Shown one piece after another: positions 42,645 to 51,363 of a stretch of DNA of 64,000 nucleotides. The stretch is from Sphingomonas sp. Its GTDB lineage: Bacteria; Pseudomonadota; Alphaproteobacteria; Sphingomonadales; Sphingomonadaceae. Location of the stretch: NCBI RefSeq assembly GCF_003248515.1, contig NZ_QFOB01000001.1, forward strand, positions 372,001-436,000. Reading direction: 5' to 3'. The translations under genes were made by a program, and so were the position numbers. The notes beneath the pieces are model-generated. The model did no database searches, was not told the DNA's origin, and worked only from the letters and a program-made list of their open reading frames with translations. Every line of letters begins with the position of its first letter. Position 1 is the first letter of the stretch.

Positions 42645-43435
42645 CAGCGCTTCACATCGGCCGCATGCGCGCGCTCGGCGAGCCGCTCCAGCGCGGCGGG
42701 ATGCAAGGCCCGCCCGCTGGCAAGGATACCGAACACCTCCGGCACAGGCTTGTTGAAACGGATCGGCCGGCCGAGCGGATCAGTCACGGCGGCGCCCGCC
42801 TCCTCCGCGATCAGCGCGGCGGCGGCGATATCCCACTCGCCACCCCAGCGCAGGCTGGCACAAAGGTCCGCCTGATCGCTCGCCACCATCGCGATCCGGA
42901 GCGCGATCGAGTTGGGCCGCTCCACCGACAACAGATCCTCGTCCACCCTCGGCAGAGTATCGGCCGGCACGCGCGCGCCGGGAAGCTGCGCGCATGTGCT
43001 CGCCGTCAGCGGCTCGCCGTTCAGCGTCGCGCCTTTTCCGGCGGCCGCGATCCACGTCTCTCCCCGCGCCGGGGCCTCCAGCACGCCCACGATCGGCCGC
43101 CCGCCTTCGACGAGCGCGACGGAAACCGCCCAACCGGGCCGCCCGCGCAGATAATCACGCGTCCCGTCGATCGGATCGACCACCCAGATGCGGGCGGCCC
43201 CCAGCCGCTCGGGGCTGTCGGCGGTCTCTTCGGAAAGCCAGGCGGCGTCCGGATCGATCGCGCCCAGCCGCTCGAACAGCAGCGCATCCACCTCCAGATC
43301 GATTTCGCACACCGGATGTCCGGGCACCTTGTCCCACTGCCGATAGGAATCCGTCGCGCGTCGTGCCGCGAGCGCACCCGCCTCCCGGGCGGCATCCGCG
43401 ATCGCGGCGATCAGATCGGCGTCAGGCGCCGGCAA
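42644..43435 (-). CDS. Inositol monophosphatase-family phosphatase (CysQ/HisN-like)
   Basis: A 263-residue Mg-dependent phosphatase. The metal-binding motifs of the family are visible: 'LSEETADSPERLG' (Glu-Glu), 'IWVVDPIDGTRDYLRGRPG' (DPIDGT) and the terminal 'GGEWDIAAAALIAEEAGA' (WDxAA). Family members hydrolyse inositol phosphates, 3'-phosphoadenosine 5'-phosphate (CysQ) or histidinol phosphate; which applies here cannot be told. It overlaps pmbA by 14 bases. Confidence 0.85.
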   Translation of the reverse strand: MPAPDADLIAAIADAAREAGALAARRATDSYRQWDKVPGHPVCEIDLEVDALLFERLGAIDPDAAWLSEETADSPERLGAARIWVVDPIDGTRDYLRGRPGWAVSVALVEGGRPIVGVLEAPARGETWIAAAGKGATLNGEPLTASTCAQLPGARVPADTLPRVDEDLLSVERPNSIALRIAMVASDQADLCASLRWGGEWDIAAAALIAEEAGAAVTDPLGRPIRFNKPVPEVFGILASGRALHPAALERLAERAHAADVKR

Positions 43436-44762
43436 CGGTCATCCCGTCGATGCGGATGGTCGGCACGTCGTGCGCCCGGCGGAAGACGAGGTCGTCGGCC
43501 ACGCTCATGTTCAGGAACATGTCGGCGAGATTGCCCGCCACCGTCATCTCGGCGACCGGCTCGGCCAGCTTGCCGTCGCGGATCGCGAAGCCCGATGCGC
43601 CCCGGCTATAGTCGCCCGTCACCATGTTGACGCCCTGGCCGATCAGTTCGGTCACGAACAGGCCGAGCTTGATGTCGGCGATCAGCTCGTCGACCGACAC
43701 CTCACCCCTGTCCAGATAGAGATTGCTCGTGCCCGCACCCGGCGCTCCTGCGCCGCCGCGCGTGGCGTGGCCGGTGGGCGCCATGCCGAGCTGGCGGGCC
43801 GAAGCGCTGTCCAGCAGCCAGGTCGTCAACACGCCGTCGTCGATCAGGTCGATCGCGCGCGTCGGCAGGCCCTCGCCATCGAACGCACGACTGCGCAGGC
43901 CGCGCGGCCGGTGTGGATCGTCACGCAGGTGAAGCCCGCGCGCGAAAACCTGCTCGCCCAGCTTGCCCAGCAGGAAGCTCGTCTTGCGTGCGATGGCGGA
44001 GCCCGTCACCGCGCCCGCCAGATGGCCGATCAGGCTCGATCCCACGCGCGGATCGAATATGACCGGCATCGCGCCCGAAGCGAGCTTGCCCGGATTGAGG
44101 CGTGCCACCGTGCGTTCGCCCGCGCGGCGCCCGATCTGCTCCGGCGCTTCCAGATCGGCCAGATGGCGCGACGAATGATAGCCATAGTCCCGCTGCATGG
44201 CAGCGCCCTCGCCGCCGATCACGCTGGCGGACAGGCCATAGCCCGTCGAGGAAAAGCCCCGCGCGAAGCCGGTGCTCGTCGCCAGCGCCATGCTCGTGCG
44301 CCCCGCGCTGGCGCCCGCGCCCTCGCTGTTGGTCACGCCGGCCACGCCACGGGCCGCTTCCTCGGCCGCCAGCGCCAGGGCGCGCAGCCGATCGGGGGCG
44401 GGATCGTCGCCATCGTCGCCGTCGATCTCCGGCGCGACGCCGCTCAACAGCAGCTCGGGCGGCGCAAGCCCGGTAAAGGGATCCTCGGGCGCCTCGCGCG
44501 CCATCGCCACCGCGCGCTCCACCAGCGCCGCGATCGCGTCGTCGGACAGGCTCGAAGAGGAGACGCTCGCGGATCGCTGGCCCACGAACACACGCAGGCC
44601 GATCTCTTCCCCGTCCGATCGTTGCACATCCTCCAGCAGCCCCAGCCGCACCTGCACCTGCGTGCTCTCGCTGCGATAGTAAACGGCATCGGCGGCATCG
44701 GCGCCGGCGCGACGCGCGGCCTCGACAAGGGCGGCGACACGGTCTTCGGTGGCGGAAGTCAT
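43422..44762 (-). CDS. pmbA: PmbA/TldE metalloprotease subunit
   Basis: A 446-residue TldD/PmbA-family protein. The subunit lacks its own catalytic zinc motif and works with TldD to degrade unfolded or small peptides such as microcin precursors and CcdA. Characteristic sequence includes 'EEIGLRVFVGQRSASVSSS', 'VIFDPRVGSSLIGHLAGAV' and 'GDYSRGASGFAIRDGKLAEPVAEMTVAGN'. Start at 'MTSATEDRVAALVEAA'. First of a three-gene minus-strand set with the phosphatase and membrane protein. tldD is not in the window. Confidence 0.9.
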   Translation of the reverse strand: MTSATEDRVAALVEAARRAGADAADAVYYRSESTQVQVRLGLLEDVQRSDGEEIGLRVFVGQRSASVSSSSLSDDAIAALVERAVAMAREAPEDPFTGLAPPELLLSGVAPEIDGDDGDDPAPDRLRALALAAEEAARGVAGVTNSEGAGASAGRTSMALATSTGFARGFSSTGYGLSASVIGGEGAAMQRDYGYHSSRHLADLEAPEQIGRRAGERTVARLNPGKLASGAMPVIFDPRVGSSLIGHLAGAVTGSAIARKTSFLLGKLGEQVFARGLHLRDDPHRPRGLRSRAFDGEGLPTRAIDLIDDGVLTTWLLDSASARQLGMAPTGHATRGGAGAPGAGTSNLYLDRGEVSVDELIADIKLGLFVTELIGQGVNMVTGDYSRGASGFAIRDGKLAEPVAEMTVAGNLADMFLNMSVADDLVFRRAHDVPTIRIDGMTVAGA

Positions 44763-44805
44763 GCGAAGCCCTTAGGCACCTCCGCCGCCGAACGAAAGAC
44801 GCAGC

Positions 44806-45228
44806 TCACGCATCGTCCCTCGCCGCATCGAAACGGCGGCGCGCTTCCTCGATCGCGCCATGATGCGCGCTCGCCCAATTGCTGATCGCCGAAACGGGCC
44901 CCTCCAGCGATTGGCCCAATGGCGTGAGCGCATAATCCACGCGCGGCGGAATGGTGGGTGTCACCGTCCGGGTGACCAGCCCGTCACGCTCCAGCCCGCG
45001 CAGGCTGAGCGTCAGCATCCGCTGCGAAATGCCACCGATCGCGCGTTTCAGCTCATTGAAGCGGCGCGGCCCGCCGCTCAGCATCGCCACGATCAGGATG
45101 CTCCATTTGTCGCCGATGCGCTGAAGGATCGGCGCGACCTTGGCGCAGCCGGCCACATTATGCTCGAGCGGGGCGCCCATCGGGCGGCCCCAGACCTGCT
45201 GATGCTCGCAATCCAAGGTCACATCCAT
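44806..45228 (-). CDS. HxlR-type winged-helix regulator
   Basis: A 140-residue HxlR-family transcription regulator, divergent from an azoreductase gene, the classical pairing for thiol-sensing YodB/HypR-type repressors. The family core is 'IGDKWSILIVAMLSGGPRRFNELKRAIGGISQRMLTLSLRGLERDGLVTR' (given as helix, recognition helix, wing). It has two Cys (residues 7 and ~28, 'LDCEHQ' and 'VAGCAKV'), possible redox sensors. ATG at 45228 is used; a TTG at 45243 would add five residues. Confidence 0.88.
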   Translation of the reverse strand: MDVTLDCEHQQVWGRPMGAPLEHNVAGCAKVAPILQRIGDKWSILIVAMLSGGPRRFNELKRAIGGISQRMLTLSLRGLERDGLVTRTVTPTIPPRVDYALTPLGQSLEGPVSAISNWASAHHGAIEEARRRFDAARDDA

Positions 45229-45287
45229 GTTAGCGGGTGACAAAATTGTGCCTCCTTGCGGGCATCACGCCCGGTCACATATCGATC

Positions 45288-45310
45288 CCTGGTTACGATT
45301 TTATACCAGG
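45288..45310. promoter_or_regulatory. Inverted repeat before the azoreductase gene, possible HxlR operator
   Basis: CCTGGT and ACCAGG flank an AT-rich 11-base centre, 11 bases before the azoR ATG, where a bound repressor would block expression. It lies in the 92-base divergent region shared with the HxlR-type gene. Confidence 0.5.
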
Positions 45311-45320
45311 AAGGCCGCTC

Positions 45321-45887
45321 ATGAAACTGCTTCATCTCGATTCGAGCATTCTCGGCGAAGGCTCGGTCAGCCGCCAGATCACCGCCTCGATCGTGGAGCA
45401 GATCCGCAAGTCCGATCCATCGATCGAAATCGTGTCGCGCGATCTCGCCGCCGATCCGATCCCGCACCTCACGCTGGCGAGCCTGCCCGCCGCCAATCCG
45501 GATGCCCGCGCCGATCTCGCGCAATTCCTCGCGTCCGATATCGTCGTGATCGGCGCGCCGATGTACAATTTCACGCTCCCCAGCCAGCTCAAGGCCTGGA
45601 TCGATCGAATCCTCGTGGCGGGCGAGACCTTCCACTATACCGAAACCGGCCCGGCGGGCCTGGCCGGCGGCAAGCGCGTGATCGTGGCCATTTCTCGCGG
45701 CGGCCATTACGGCCCCGGCACGCCGGCGGAGAGCCTCGAACATCTGGAAACCTATCTGCGCGGCGTGTTCGGCTTCATCGGAATCACGCCGGAATTCATC
45801 GCGGCGGATGGCATCGCGCTCGGCGCCGATGCGCGGTCCGCCTCGATCGAACAGGCTCTCGGCACGGTTTCGTCCCTGGCCGCCTGA
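45321..45887 (+). CDS. azoR: FMN-dependent NADH:quinone/azo reductase
   Basis: A 188-residue flavodoxin-like AzoR-family enzyme. The FMN phosphate loop 'LDSSILGEGSVSRQI' (6-20) and the 'GAPMYNFTLPSQLKAWIDRI' motif that binds the flavin ring are clear, with 'FGFIGITPEFIAADGI' near the end. These enzymes reduce quinones and azo compounds by two electrons and protect against electrophile stress. It stands divergent from an HxlR-type regulator and converges on ubiA with only three bases between stop codons. Confidence 0.92.
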   Translation: MKLLHLDSSILGEGSVSRQITASIVEQIRKSDPSIEIVSRDLAADPIPHLTLASLPAANPDARADLAQFLASDIVVIGAPMYNFTLPSQLKAWIDRILVAGETFHYTETGPAGLAGGKRVIVAISRGGHYGPGTPAESLEHLETYLRGVFGFIGITPEFIAADGIALGADARSASIEQALGTVSSLAA

Positions 45888-45890
45888 ATT

Positions 45891-46796
45891 TCAGGTGGCC
45901 GTTCCGACAACGAAGCAGGCGAGGAACATCAGCAGGCCCGCAAAGCGATTCGATCGAAAGCGGGCCAGCGCATCGGCCGGGTCTTCCCTGCGAAGCCCGG
46001 CCACCTGCCACAGCAGATGCGCCGCCATGGGCAGCAGCCCGGCCAGTGCCAGCGGTTCGGGCCGCACCTGCCACAAGGCGATTCCCCAAAGCAGCGTCGC
46101 GCCGAGATAGAACCCCGCCACGCCACCCCGGGCATGATCGCCCAGCGCGCGCGCCGAGCTCTTCACACCCGCCAGTGCATCATCCTCGATATCCTGCAGG
46201 GCATAGATCGTATCATAGCCGATCACCCACAGGATCGATCCGGCATAGAGCCACAGCGCCGGCGCGGAAACCGTGCCCGTCACCGCCGGCCAGCCGACCA
46301 GCGCCGCCCAGGAAAAGACGATCCCCAGCCATGCCTGCGGCCACCAGGTGATCCGCTTCATGAAGGGATAGGCCGCCACCGGCGCGATGCTCGCCAGCGC
46401 CATGATCTGCGCGGTCCGCTCCAGTTGCAGCAGCACGATCAGGCCCACCAGCGAAAGCGTCAGCAGCCAGCCCCACGCCATTTTCAGCGAGAGCCGCCCG
46501 CTCGCCAGCGGGCGAGCGGCCGTGCGCGCCACGCGCCGGTCCAGATCGCGATCGACGATGTCGTTATAGACGCAGCCCGCACCACGCATCGCCACCGCGC
46601 CGAGCCCGAACCACAGGATCAGATCCCAGCGCGCGATAGCCCGGCCCGCCAGTGCGATCGCCCATGCACCCGGCCAGAAAAGCAGCCACGCGCCGATCGG
46701 CCGATCCAGCCGCGCCAGCTGAACCAAATCTCGCACCCTTCCGGGCAGGCGGGCGAGCAGCCCGCGGCCCTCGCTGTCGGGAACGATCGTCTCCAT
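45891..46796 (-). CDS. ubiA: 4-hydroxybenzoate polyprenyltransferase
   Basis: A 301-residue membrane prenyltransferase of ubiquinone synthesis, attaching the polyprenyl chain to 4-hydroxybenzoate. The first Asp-rich motif 'NDIVDRDLD' is at residues 78-86 and the second in 'YALQDIEDDALAG'; 'RLDRPIGAWLLFWPGAW' is the family's N-terminal block. Seven to nine helices are visible. It is divergent from rsmE. The polyprenyl donor pathway gene ispA is at 14.6 kb. Confidence 0.92.
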   Translation of the reverse strand: METIVPDSEGRGLLARLPGRVRDLVQLARLDRPIGAWLLFWPGAWAIALAGRAIARWDLILWFGLGAVAMRGAGCVYNDIVDRDLDRRVARTAARPLASGRLSLKMAWGWLLTLSLVGLIVLLQLERTAQIMALASIAPVAAYPFMKRITWWPQAWLGIVFSWAALVGWPAVTGTVSAPALWLYAGSILWVIGYDTIYALQDIEDDALAGVKSSARALGDHARGGVAGFYLGATLLWGIALWQVRPEPLALAGLLPMAAHLLWQVAGLRREDPADALARFRSNRFAGLLMFLACFVVGTAT

Positions 46797-46834
46797 GCTT
46801 CTCGCCCATGGCCGGCAAAGCTACAGACGGCAAT

Positions 46835-47572
46835 ATGCCCGCCACACCCGCCTGGCCACCGGCCAGCACACCGCGCCTGTTCCTCGATCGCCCGCTGGCC
46901 GGAGGCGATATCGTCGCGCTCGATGGCGCGCAGGCCAATTATCTCGCCAATGTCATGCGGCTGAAGGGCAACGATCCCGTCCGCCTGTTCGACGATCGCA
47001 CCGGGGAATGGCTCGCCGAAGTCGCGGAAAGCGGCAAGCGCGCGATCACCCTCAGGATCACCGACAAGCTCCGCGAGCGTGAGGCGGTGCCCGACATCTG
47101 GCTGCTCTTCGCGCCCCTCAAGAAGGATCGACTTCACTATCTCGTCGAAAAGGCGACCGAACTGGGCGTGGCGCGCCTCCAGCCCGTCCTCACCCAGCGC
47201 TCGATCGTGGACAAGCCGAATCCCGAGCGGCTGCGCGCCCACATGATCGAGGCGGCCGAGCAATGCGATCGCACGGCGCTGCCCACGCTCTCCGATCAGG
47301 TGAAGCTGCCATCGCTGCTCGATGGCTGGCCCACCGATCGCGCGCTGCTGTTCGCGGACGAATCGGGCGGTGCGCCGATCGCGACCGTCACGCCCGGGCC
47401 GGCCGCCATCCTGATTGGCCCGGAGGGCGGCTTCGCTGGCGAAGAGCGCGCCCGGATCCGCGCCCATCCCGCCGCCACGCCCGTTTCGCTCGGCCCCCGC
47501 ATCCTGCGCGCGGAAACGGCGGCGGCGGCGGCACTGGCGGCATGGATGGCGCTCTTCGGCGACTGGCGCTGA
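46835..47572 (+). CDS. rsmE: 16S rRNA m3U1498 methyltransferase
   Basis: A 245-residue SPOUT methyltransferase that modifies U1498 of 16S rRNA. An N-terminal PUA-like domain ('PRLFLDRPLAGGDIVALDGAQANYLANVMRLKGND' region) is followed by the knotted SAM-binding domain: 'LVEKATELGVARLQPVLTQRS', 'AILIGPEGGFAGEE' and 'VSLGPRILRAETA'. An in-frame ATG at 46808 would add nine residues. Divergent from ubiA, upstream of gshA by 42 bases. Confidence 0.92.
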   Translation: MPATPAWPPASTPRLFLDRPLAGGDIVALDGAQANYLANVMRLKGNDPVRLFDDRTGEWLAEVAESGKRAITLRITDKLREREAVPDIWLLFAPLKKDRLHYLVEKATELGVARLQPVLTQRSIVDKPNPERLRAHMIEAAEQCDRTALPTLSDQVKLPSLLDGWPTDRALLFADESGGAPIATVTPGPAAILIGPEGGFAGEERARIRAHPAATPVSLGPRILRAETAAAAALAAWMALFGDWR

Positions 47573-47614
47573 TCCCGCTGGCGCAAGCCTTCGGCCCAAG
47601 CTATCGCGCCGCTC

Positions 47615-48991
47615 ATGACGACGCGCTCCGCTGGCACCGGCCATGATCCTCTCATCGAAGGGCGCGCCGATCTGATCGGCGTGTTCGCCAAGGGCGAGAA
47701 GCCGAAGCCCGACTGGCGCATCGGCACCGAGCACGAGAAATTCGTGTACTGGAATGACGGCAGCCATCGCGCGCCCTCCTATGAGGAAAAGGGCGGCATC
47801 CACGCGCTGCTGATCGGCATGACGAAATTCGGCTGGGAGCCGGTCTACGAGGGCGAGAACATCATCGCCCTTTCCGGCCCGGACGGCGCGATCAGCCTGG
47901 AGCCGGCCGGCCAGTTCGAACTCTCCGGCGCGCCGCTCGACAATCTGCACCAGACCTGCGCCGAAACCGGCCGGCATCTCGCCCAGGTCAAGGAGATTGG
48001 CAAGAAGCTCGGTATCGGCTTCCTCGGCCTGGGCTTCTGGCCGGACAAGACGCGCGCCGAACTGCCGATCATGCCCAAGGGCCGCTACGGCATCATGCTG
48101 CGCCATATGCCGCGTGTCGGCAATCTCGGCCTCGATATGATGCTGCGCACCTGCACCATCCAGACCAATCTCGATTATGCGAGCGAGGCGGACATGGTGA
48201 AGAAGTTCCGCGTCAGCCTTGCGCTGCAGCCGCTCGCCACTGCGCTCTTTGCCAATTCGCCCTTCAAGGAAGGCAAGCCCAACGGTTTCCTTTCCTATCG
48301 CAGCCACATCTGGACGGACACCGATCCGCACCGCACGGGCATGTTGCCCTTCGTGTTCGAGGATGGCTTCGGCTACGAGCGTTACGCCGATTACATGCTC
48401 GACGTGCCCATGTACTTCGTCTTCCGCGATGGCGGCTACATTGACGCGGCCGGCCTCTCCTTCCGCGATTTTCTCGACGGCAGGCTCTCTGTGCTGCCCG
48501 GCGAACGCCCGCGCATCGAGGACTGGAAGGATCACCTTTCCACCGCCTTCCCCGAAGTGCGCCTCAAGAGCTTCCTCGAGATGCGCGGCGCCGATGGCGG
48601 CCCGTGGGGCAAGATCTGCGCGCTTCCTGCCTTCTGGGTGGGCCTGCTCTATGACGATCAGGCGCTGGATGCGGCGTGGGACGAGGTCAAGCACTGGACG
48701 ATCGAGGATCATAATCGCATTCGCGAGCAGGTGCCGCGCCTCGGCCTCGCCACGCAGGGCCCGCGCGGCCGCACCTTCCAGGAACTGGGAAGGCGTATCC
48801 TCGATATCGCCCATGCCGGGCTGGCCGCGCGCAATCGCCTGAACGCATCCGGCGACAATGAAACCGGCTTCCTCGATCCGCTCCGCGAGATCATCGCCTC
48901 CGGCAAGGAGCCCGCACGGCGCCTGCTCGATCTCTACGAGGGCGAATGGGCGGGCGATCTCTCGCGCATCTACGAGGAAATGAGCTTCTAG
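47615..48991 (+). CDS. gshA: Glutamate-cysteine ligase
   Basis: A 458-residue glutamate-cysteine ligase of the alphaproteobacterial/plant type, the first step of glutathione synthesis. It has 'RIGTEHEKFVY' near the N terminus, 'ISLEPAGQFELSGAP', 'TCTIQTNLDYASEADMVKKFRVSLALQPLATALFANSPF' (in order) and 'RTFQELGRRILDIAHAGLAAR'. The length and motifs differ from the enterobacterial GshA and match the family found in sphingomonads. It follows rsmE on the same strand, a conserved pairing in alphaproteobacteria. A tRNA-Gly gene on the opposite strand lies just downstream. Confidence 0.92.
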   Translation: MTTRSAGTGHDPLIEGRADLIGVFAKGEKPKPDWRIGTEHEKFVYWNDGSHRAPSYEEKGGIHALLIGMTKFGWEPVYEGENIIALSGPDGAISLEPAGQFELSGAPLDNLHQTCAETGRHLAQVKEIGKKLGIGFLGLGFWPDKTRAELPIMPKGRYGIMLRHMPRVGNLGLDMMLRTCTIQTNLDYASEADMVKKFRVSLALQPLATALFANSPFKEGKPNGFLSYRSHIWTDTDPHRTGMLPFVFEDGFGYERYADYMLDVPMYFVFRDGGYIDAAGLSFRDFLDGRLSVLPGERPRIEDWKDHLSTAFPEVRLKSFLEMRGADGGPWGKICALPAFWVGLLYDDQALDAAWDEVKHWTIEDHNRIREQVPRLGLATQGPRGRTFQELGRRILDIAHAGLAARNRLNASGDNETGFLDPLREIIASGKEPARRLLDLYEGEWAGDLSRIYEEMSF

Positions 48992-49037
48992 GGTCTGGAC
49001 CGCGCGGCTGCGGATCAGGGCGTAGCGCCAAGGAGGA

Positions 49038-49111
49038 TGGAGCGGGTAGCGGGAATCGAACCCGCGTATGAAGCTTGGAAGGCTACCGCTCTACCATTGA
49101 GCTATACCCGC
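49038..49111 (-). tRNA. tRNA-Gly (TCC anticodon)
   Basis: A 74-base tRNA including an encoded CCA: acceptor GCGGGTA pairing with TACCCGC, D-arm GCTC/GAGC, anticodon loop CTTCCAA (anticodon TCC), and T-arm GCGGG-TTCGATT-CCCGC. All arms pair well. Confidence 0.94.
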
Positions 49112-49203
49112 GCGCTGCGGCGCTCCCTGCCACCGGGACGCCGCCTTCGTCAACGGACCTTGTCGCATCGGGCAACTGTTTCGCCGACGGAGGCCAAGTG
49201 GGG

Positions 49204-49232
49204 TTGACGGCCCGCACGGGCTTCGCCAATGA
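49204..49232 (+). promoter_or_regulatory. Candidate promoter of the tRNA-Tyr gene
   Basis: TTGACG at 49204-49209, then 17 bases and a weak -10-like CAATGA at 49227-49232, about 25 bases before the tRNA. The -35 is good, the -10 poor. Confidence 0.35.
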
Positions 49233-49257
49233 GCCGCCTCCTTTGCGGGACGCCTCT

Positions 49258-49343
49258 GGACAGGTGGCCGAGTGGTTAAAGGCAGCAGACTGTAAATCTG
49301 CCCGTGCAAGCGTACGCTGGTTCGAATCCAGCCCTGTCCACCA
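49258..49343 (+). tRNA. tRNA-Tyr (GTA anticodon)
   Basis: An 86-base class II tRNA with a long variable arm. Acceptor GGACAGG pairs with CCTGTCC, anticodon stem CAGAC/ATCTG surrounds loop with GTA, the T-arm is GCTGG-TTCGAAT-CCAGC, and CCA is encoded. As a GUN-anticodon tRNA it is a substrate of the queuosine enzymes encoded in this window. Confidence 0.94.
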
Positions 49344-49571
49344 AATACTCCCAATACCAATAGCCGGCTTCCGCCGCCTCGGTTCGCCCGCGATGGGATG
49401 TGCTGGCCATGCCCGCGCGAAAATTGCCTTACCGTAATCGAAACCGATCGCCGCAGTCTGCGGCCGGCGGCCTTCGTGCGCGCGACGGACACCGTCGCGG
49501 CGTGGCACCGCAGCGATAGCATCCGACTATATGGAGTGTTATGAAATGCTCATGCCGGAAATGCTTTCGAT

Positions 49572-50864
49572 ATGAAGCGCATCCTCACGGTCCTCGCCGC
49601 CGTGATCCTCCTCGGCCTTGCAGGCTTCGGGATATTGGCGTGGCGTTCCGCCATCGCGCCCGTCGAACGGCCTGCGCCGGCCAGCTTTTCTCCCCAACTG
49701 GTGCAGCAGGGCGCCATTCTCGCGGCGGCCGGCTATTGCTCCACCTGCCATACCGCGCGGGGTGGCCAGCCTTTTGCCGGCGGCTATGCGATGGCCACCC
49801 AGTTCGGCACCATCTATTCCACCAATATCACGCCGGACGTCGAGACGGGCATCGGCGACTGGTCCGAGGCGGCCTTCCGGCGCGCGATGCGTGAAGGCGT
49901 CGCGCGGGACGGCAGCCACCTGTTTCCCGCCTTCCCCTTCGATCATTTCAACAAGCTGACCGATGGCGACATCGCCGCACTCTATGCCTTCCTGATGACG
50001 CAGCCGGCCGTAAAGGCCCCGGCGCGCGCCAATACCGTTCCGTTCCCGCTCAACATCCGGGCGCTGCAGGCGGGGTGGAAGCTGCTTTTCTTCCATCCCG
50101 GGCCATTCCAGCCCGATCCCGCGAAGGGCGCGGCGTGGAATCGCGGCGCCTATCTGGCGGAGGGGATCAGCCATTGCGGCGCGTGCCACACGCCGCGCAA
50201 TCCGCTGGGCGCGGAGAAACGGGACAAGCCATTTGCCGGCGCGGCGATCGACAATTGGGTCGCGCCCGCGCTCGACCGGACGAATGCCGCGCCCGTGCCC
50301 TGGAACAAGGCCGAATTGACCACCTATCTCGGTACGGGGGTCAGCCGATATCACGGCACGGCCGCCGGCCCGATGGCTCCGGTGGTGCACGGGCTGGCGC
50401 AGCTGCCTCCCTCCGATCTCGACGCGATCGCCACCTATTTTGGCGAACTGAACGGCACTGCCGGCAAGGCGCTCGATCCGGCGCCCGCCGTTGCCAAGGC
50501 TTTGGCGGCCGGGAAGACGGGCACGGGCCTCACCTATGATCCGGCGGCGCGCCTCTATGCCGCGGCCTGCGCATCCTGCCACTATAATGGCGCCGACACG
50601 GTCAATCCTCTGCGGCCCGAACTCGCGCTCAACAACGCGCTCACGCTCGATGATCCGACCAACCTTATCCAGGTTGTCCTTCATGGCATCGACGCGAAGG
50701 ACGGCGCCCCCGGCGTGGTGATGCCGGCTTTCTCGCGCTTCAGCGATGCCGATGTGGCGCGGATCGCGGCCTGGCTGCGCGCGACGCGGACCGGCAAGGC
50801 GCCCTGGCCAGACCTGGAAAAGAAGGTGGCGGCCATCCGTGCCCAGGCGGAGCAAGGGGAATGA
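49572..50864 (+). CDS. Triple-haem cytochrome c subunit of a dehydrogenase
   Basis: A 430-residue protein with an N-terminal signal-anchor (about 4-25) and three c-type haem motifs: 'CSTCH' (about residue 57), 'CGACH' (about 204) and 'CASCH' (about 336), each in a cytochrome c domain. This is the layout of the membrane cytochrome subunit of PQQ-alcohol/aldehyde dehydrogenases, which passes electrons from the catalytic subunit to ubiquinone or oxidase. Here it precedes iorA and iorB by four bases, so it is probably their electron acceptor. Exported by Sec and assembled with haem in the periplasm. Confidence 0.9.
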   Translation: MKRILTVLAAVILLGLAGFGILAWRSAIAPVERPAPASFSPQLVQQGAILAAAGYCSTCHTARGGQPFAGGYAMATQFGTIYSTNITPDVETGIGDWSEAAFRRAMREGVARDGSHLFPAFPFDHFNKLTDGDIAALYAFLMTQPAVKAPARANTVPFPLNIRALQAGWKLLFFHPGPFQPDPAKGAAWNRGAYLAEGISHCGACHTPRNPLGAEKRDKPFAGAAIDNWVAPALDRTNAAPVPWNKAELTTYLGTGVSRYHGTAAGPMAPVVHGLAQLPPSDLDAIATYFGELNGTAGKALDPAPAVAKALAAGKTGTGLTYDPAARLYAAACASCHYNGADTVNPLRPELALNNALTLDDPTNLIQVVLHGIDAKDGAPGVVMPAFSRFSDADVARIAAWLRATRTGKAPWPDLEKKVAAIRAQAEQGE

Positions 50865-50868
50865 GACG

Positions 50869-51363
50869 ATGGCGATGACCGGCTTCACGATCAACGGCAA
50901 GGCGGTGAAGCTCGACGTCGAGGACAACACCCCCCTGCTCTGGGTGATCCGCGACGAAATAGGGCTGACCGGAACGAAGTTCGGCTGCGGGATCGGCATG
51001 TGCGGCGCCTGCACCGTGCATGTCGGCGGCCGTGCGACGCGATCGTGCATCACGCCGGTCTCGGCTGTCGCAGGGGCGGACGTGACGACGATCGAGGGGC
51101 TGGATCCGGCATCCCGGCATCCGGTCCAGAAGGCGTGGCGCGCGCTTCAGGTGCCGCAATGCGGTTATTGCCAGTCGGGCCAGATCATGCAGGCCGCCGC
51201 GATGCTGAAGGATTTTCCGACCCCCTCGGATGCGGATATCGATGCGGTGATGACGGGCAATCTGTGCCGCTGCATGACCTATGTGCGGATCCGCGCCGCC
51301 GTGCGCCAGGCCGCCGCTGAAATGGCGGGCGGCCCGGCGATCGAGGAGAAGGTCGGCGTATGA
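50869..51363 (+). CDS. iorA: Isoquinoline 1-oxidoreductase-type 2Fe-2S subunit
   Basis: A 164-residue small subunit of a xanthine-oxidase-family molybdenum hydroxylase with two [2Fe-2S] clusters. Cluster II is plant-ferredoxin-like, 'GTKFGCGIGMCGACTVHV'; cluster I has 'CGYCQSGQ' and 'GNLCRCMTY'. It passes electrons from the molybdenum site to the cytochrome encoded upstream. No signal peptide; the complex may be carried with the TAT-exported large subunit. The last codon overlaps the iorB ATG (ATGA). Confidence 0.92.
   Translation: MAMTGFTINGKAVKLDVEDNTPLLWVIRDEIGLTGTKFGCGIGMCGACTVHVGGRATRSCITPVSAVAGADVTTIEGLDPASRHPVQKAWRALQVPQCGYCQSGQIMQAAAMLKDFPTPSDADIDAVMTGNLCRCMTYVRIRAAVRQAAAEMAGGPAIEEKVGV

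Noticed and set aside
46619..48814. 731-codon minus-strand frame opposite rsmE and gshA
   Set aside because: Antisense shadow of two conserved genes.
49083..49508. Minus-strand frame with 'GLDSNQRTLARADLQSAAFNHSATCP'
   Set aside because: This is the well-known spurious translation of the antisense strand of a tRNA-Tyr gene.
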